Positions 62,185-64,000 of a stretch of DNA of 64,000 bases are shown here, in pieces. Both the position numbers and the translations under genes were made by a program. Position 1 is the stretch's first letter. Every line of letters begins with the position of its first letter. The notes beneath the pieces are model-generated. The model worked only from the letters and a program-made list of their open reading frames with translations. It was not told where the DNA came from and ran no database searches. This DNA comes from Bacillota bacterium (GTDB lineage Bacteria > Bacillota_A > Clostridia > Lachnospirales > Lachnospiraceae). The DNA lies in the NCBI GenBank assembly GCA_023407175.1, contig JAEYMU010000014.1, forward strand, positions 1 through 64,000, written 5' to 3'.

Positions 62185-63514
62185 GATTAAGAAGGACAGA
62201 TTATGGATTTTCTCACCGGTTGCAGATGTTATAATGAAGGCTGATATCGCAGTAATGGATGGGAGTGCCGGGGTAAGTATAAAGGAGCTGAAGGAAGCAA
62301 TTGCCTGTGCGGTGAATTCTAATGAGGTGCTAAAGAGCAAGGTTATATTGGAAGAGGACGGGAAAGCGTATTTTACGGAAATGCCGGAAGCAAATTATAT
62401 GGTAACGGAAAGCAATCAGGACTGGAAGGCGATTATAAGGGAGCAGGAAAGAATACCCTTTGATCTTTCAAAGGGAGAATACTTAAGGATTTATCTGATC
62501 AGGAACGGAGAGGACGAAGGTACTGTAATCCAGGAGAAGAAAAGTACCGCTGAAACGGTAACACTCCTTCTGATAGCACATCATCTGGCTGGTGATGGCT
62601 TGTCCTTTGCCTATTTGCTACAGGATATTATGAAAGCCCTATGCAAGGAAGAACTGGTATCAAAGCCGGTTCAATTGCTTGACATGTCCCATTTTCCGAA
62701 GGAAAGCCGTTTGAATTTTCCGATGAAGCTTATGATGAATGGGATTAACAGGAGCTGGAGAAAGACGGGGAAAAGCTTCACCTTGGAGGAATTCAGGGAG
62801 ATGAATGCGGTCTATTGGAGCCAAAATTCCACCCATGTTACCACCTACGCCTTTACAGAAAACAGGTATATCGCGTTAACCTCCGCAGCTAAAAAAAATA
62901 ATGTTACAATGAATTCTCTGATTACAACGGCATTGATAAAGGCGGCAAAGGAATGTGGTGAGACTGGCAGACAGGATGTGGGCTTTGCGGTAAGTATCAG
63001 GCAAAAGGGCTATACCGGGATGGGAAACTATGCTTCAGGGGCATCCCTGCAATATCTTTATGATGAAGGCAAGGATTTTTATGAAAATGCCAGACGCGTA
63101 CAGAAGCAGATTTATCATAAAATAAAGGATAACAAGAAGAAATATTTTCTGCTTCAGTTTCTGGGAAATATTGAGGGCACCTTAAATGATGCCGTATATT
63201 TTGCAGCGGTGAGCGGCTATGACAACAGGACGGCCAGGACCTTCAGTAAAATGTTCGGATATGGGGGCAATCCCAAGGGAATCAGCATCACAAATCTTAC
63301 AAGGCTTCCCCTGGAAGCAGTTTACGGGAAATATGAGCTAGCGGACGTTTTGTTCATCCCTCCGGTTGTTTTAAATGCGAAGCGAATTATTGGAGTGGCC
63401 TCCCTGGGAAACAGAATGGAGATATCCTTTTGTGTCCGAGAGGATAGGAATTGTAAGGAAAATATCCTTTATTTTAATAGGGCGATGGACATTCTGGAAA
63501 AGCTGATGATATAA
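62174..63514 (+). CDS. Stand-alone condensation-domain-like acyltransferase
   Basis: A 446-residue protein of the CoA-dependent acyltransferase/condensation superfamily. IAHHLAGDGLSF supplies the HHxxxDG motif (His136, His137, Asp141, Gly142); NSLITTALIKAAKE and VSIRQKGY belong to the second lobe. There is no carrier protein, adenylation or ketosynthase domain, so it acts on diffusible acyl-CoA or a partner in trans, like alcohol acetyltransferases or PapA-type enzymes. ATG 62174 follows GGAGGGGGAAG and overlaps the TetR gene. The substrate is unknown; the TetR ligand may be its substrate or product. Confidence 0.75.
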   Translation: MRYEIKKDRLWIFSPVADVIMKADIAVMDGSAGVSIKELKEAIACAVNSNEVLKSKVILEEDGKAYFTEMPEANYMVTESNQDWKAIIREQERIPFDLSKGEYLRIYLIRNGEDEGTVIQEKKSTAETVTLLLIAHHLAGDGLSFAYLLQDIMKALCKEELVSKPVQLLDMSHFPKESRLNFPMKLMMNGINRSWRKTGKSFTLEEFREMNAVYWSQNSTHVTTYAFTENRYIALTSAAKKNNVTMNSLITTALIKAAKECGETGRQDVGFAVSIRQKGYTGMGNYASGASLQYLYDEGKDFYENARRVQKQIYHKIKDNKKKYFLLQFLGNIEGTLNDAVYFAAVSGYDNRTARTFSKMFGYGGNPKGISITNLTRLPLEAVYGKYELADVLFIPPVVLNAKRIIGVASLGNRMEISFCVREDRNCKENILYFNRAMDILEKLMI

Positions 63515-63603
63515 AAAGAAAAACAGTACTTGGTAATCAGGAAGTAATATGATATACTAAATTCTGTGATTTAAAACAGAAAGGACCTTTTGGAGGAATA
63601 AAG

Positions 63604-64000
63604 ATGGACGACGACCCTGACCCTGATAATATTTTAGGACAGATTATTATTCTCGTAATACTGACAATGATTAATGCTTTTTTTTCCTGTGCGGAGATGG
63701 CAATGGTCTCTGTGAATAAAAGCAAGATAAAGAGACTGGCTGAGGAAGGGAAAAAGAGTGCAAAGCTGGTACACCAGTTTTCGATGGAACCGACAAAGTT
63801 TCTGTCAACGATACAGGTAGCAATAACCCTGGCTGGATTTTTCTCGAGTGCATCAGCGGCCTCAGGCTTATCAAGACCTTTGGGGGAATGGCTTTCAAAT
63901 AAAAATATACTCTATGGCAGCCAGATCGCATTTGTTGCAGTAACCTTGACCTTATCCTATTTTACACTGGTATTCGGTGAGCTGGTACCCAAGAAGGTTG
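63604..64000 (+). CDS. CNNM/HlyC-CorC-family membrane protein, 5' part
   Basis: The first 132 residues of a gene that runs off the window. After an acidic start (MDDDPDPDN), a DUF21/CNNM membrane domain follows: ILVILTMINAFFSCAEMAMV, then SKIKRLAEEG, FLSTIQVAITLAGFFSSA and LSYFTLVFGELVPKK. The family has CBS and CorC_HlyC domains further on and exports or senses Mg2+/Co2+. TTTGGAGGAATAAAG precedes ATG 63604. Confidence 0.9.
   Translation, partial: MDDDPDPDNILGQIIILVILTMINAFFSCAEMAMVSVNKSKIKRLAEEGKKSAKLVHQFSMEPTKFLSTIQVAITLAGFFSSASAASGLSRPLGEWLSNKNILYGSQIAFVAVTLTLSYFTLVFGELVPKKV

Overview
The window looks like a chromosomal segment of a low-to-moderate GC, Gram-positive, polysaccharide-degrading anaerobe of the Lachnospiraceae/Clostridia type (inference). 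Support comes from strong AGGAGG-type ribosome binding sites, many YesM/YesN-type two-component systems, binding-protein-dependent sugar transporters without their own ATPase, lipoprotein and Sec signal peptides, and secreted plant cell wall hydrolases (CE2, GH74-CBM3, GH43). I see no insertion sequence, prophage or CRISPR array.

Layout. 1-330: end of a tRNA operon (Val, Leu, Arg). 441-4348: CE2 esterase lipoprotein, divergent LysR regulator, SGNH esterase and a small S26-type peptidase. 4605-18218: a glycan locus with a 1340-residue secreted two-module glycosidase, a histidine kinase/response regulator pair, binding protein, two permeases, a cytoplasmic GH36-like enzyme and an AllA-like cupin. 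18463-33973: a chitin-disaccharide locus with ROK sugar kinase, GH94 diacetylchitobiose phosphorylase, phosphohexomutase, histidine kinase, binding protein, two permeases, response regulator, chemoreceptor, NagA and NagB. 34143-40886 (minus strand): GH74 xyloglucanase with CBM3, a small unknown protein, a CxxC/thioredoxin/CcdA fusion and a GH43 arabinanase. 41335-47876: a Fic remnant, an Asn/Ser-rich small protein, rhodanese, RNA methyltransferase, lipase-like hydrolase, cell-wall amidase, RdgB and YfcE. 48088-49068: seven tRNA genes behind a near-consensus promoter, with an unusual repeat array after tRNA-Gln. 49166-50008: NudC. 50232-61397: a third sugar transporter, a second orphan binding protein divergent from a membrane histidine kinase and response regulator, then overlapping GH5 and GH3 genes for cytoplasmic beta-glucan breakdown. 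61565-63514: a TetR gene with a 43-bp perfect palindromic operator and a condensation-domain-like acyltransferase. The window ends inside a CNNM/CorC-family membrane protein.

How the genes work together. The clearest pathway is in 18463-33973. A solute such as diacetylchitobiose would enter by the ABC importer and be split by the GH94 phosphorylase into GlcNAc-1-P and GlcNAc. The mutase would convert GlcNAc-1-P to GlcNAc-6-P and the ROK kinase would phosphorylate the free GlcNAc. NagA and NagB would then give fructose-6-P. The locus also holds its own sensor kinase, regulator and chemoreceptor. Two pairs of promoters carry matching upstream elements: 4441/12223, and 18335/19411. This suggests that each AraC-type response regulator controls a split regulon. 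All three importers lack an ATP-binding subunit and have a hairpin between the binding-protein gene and the first permease gene.
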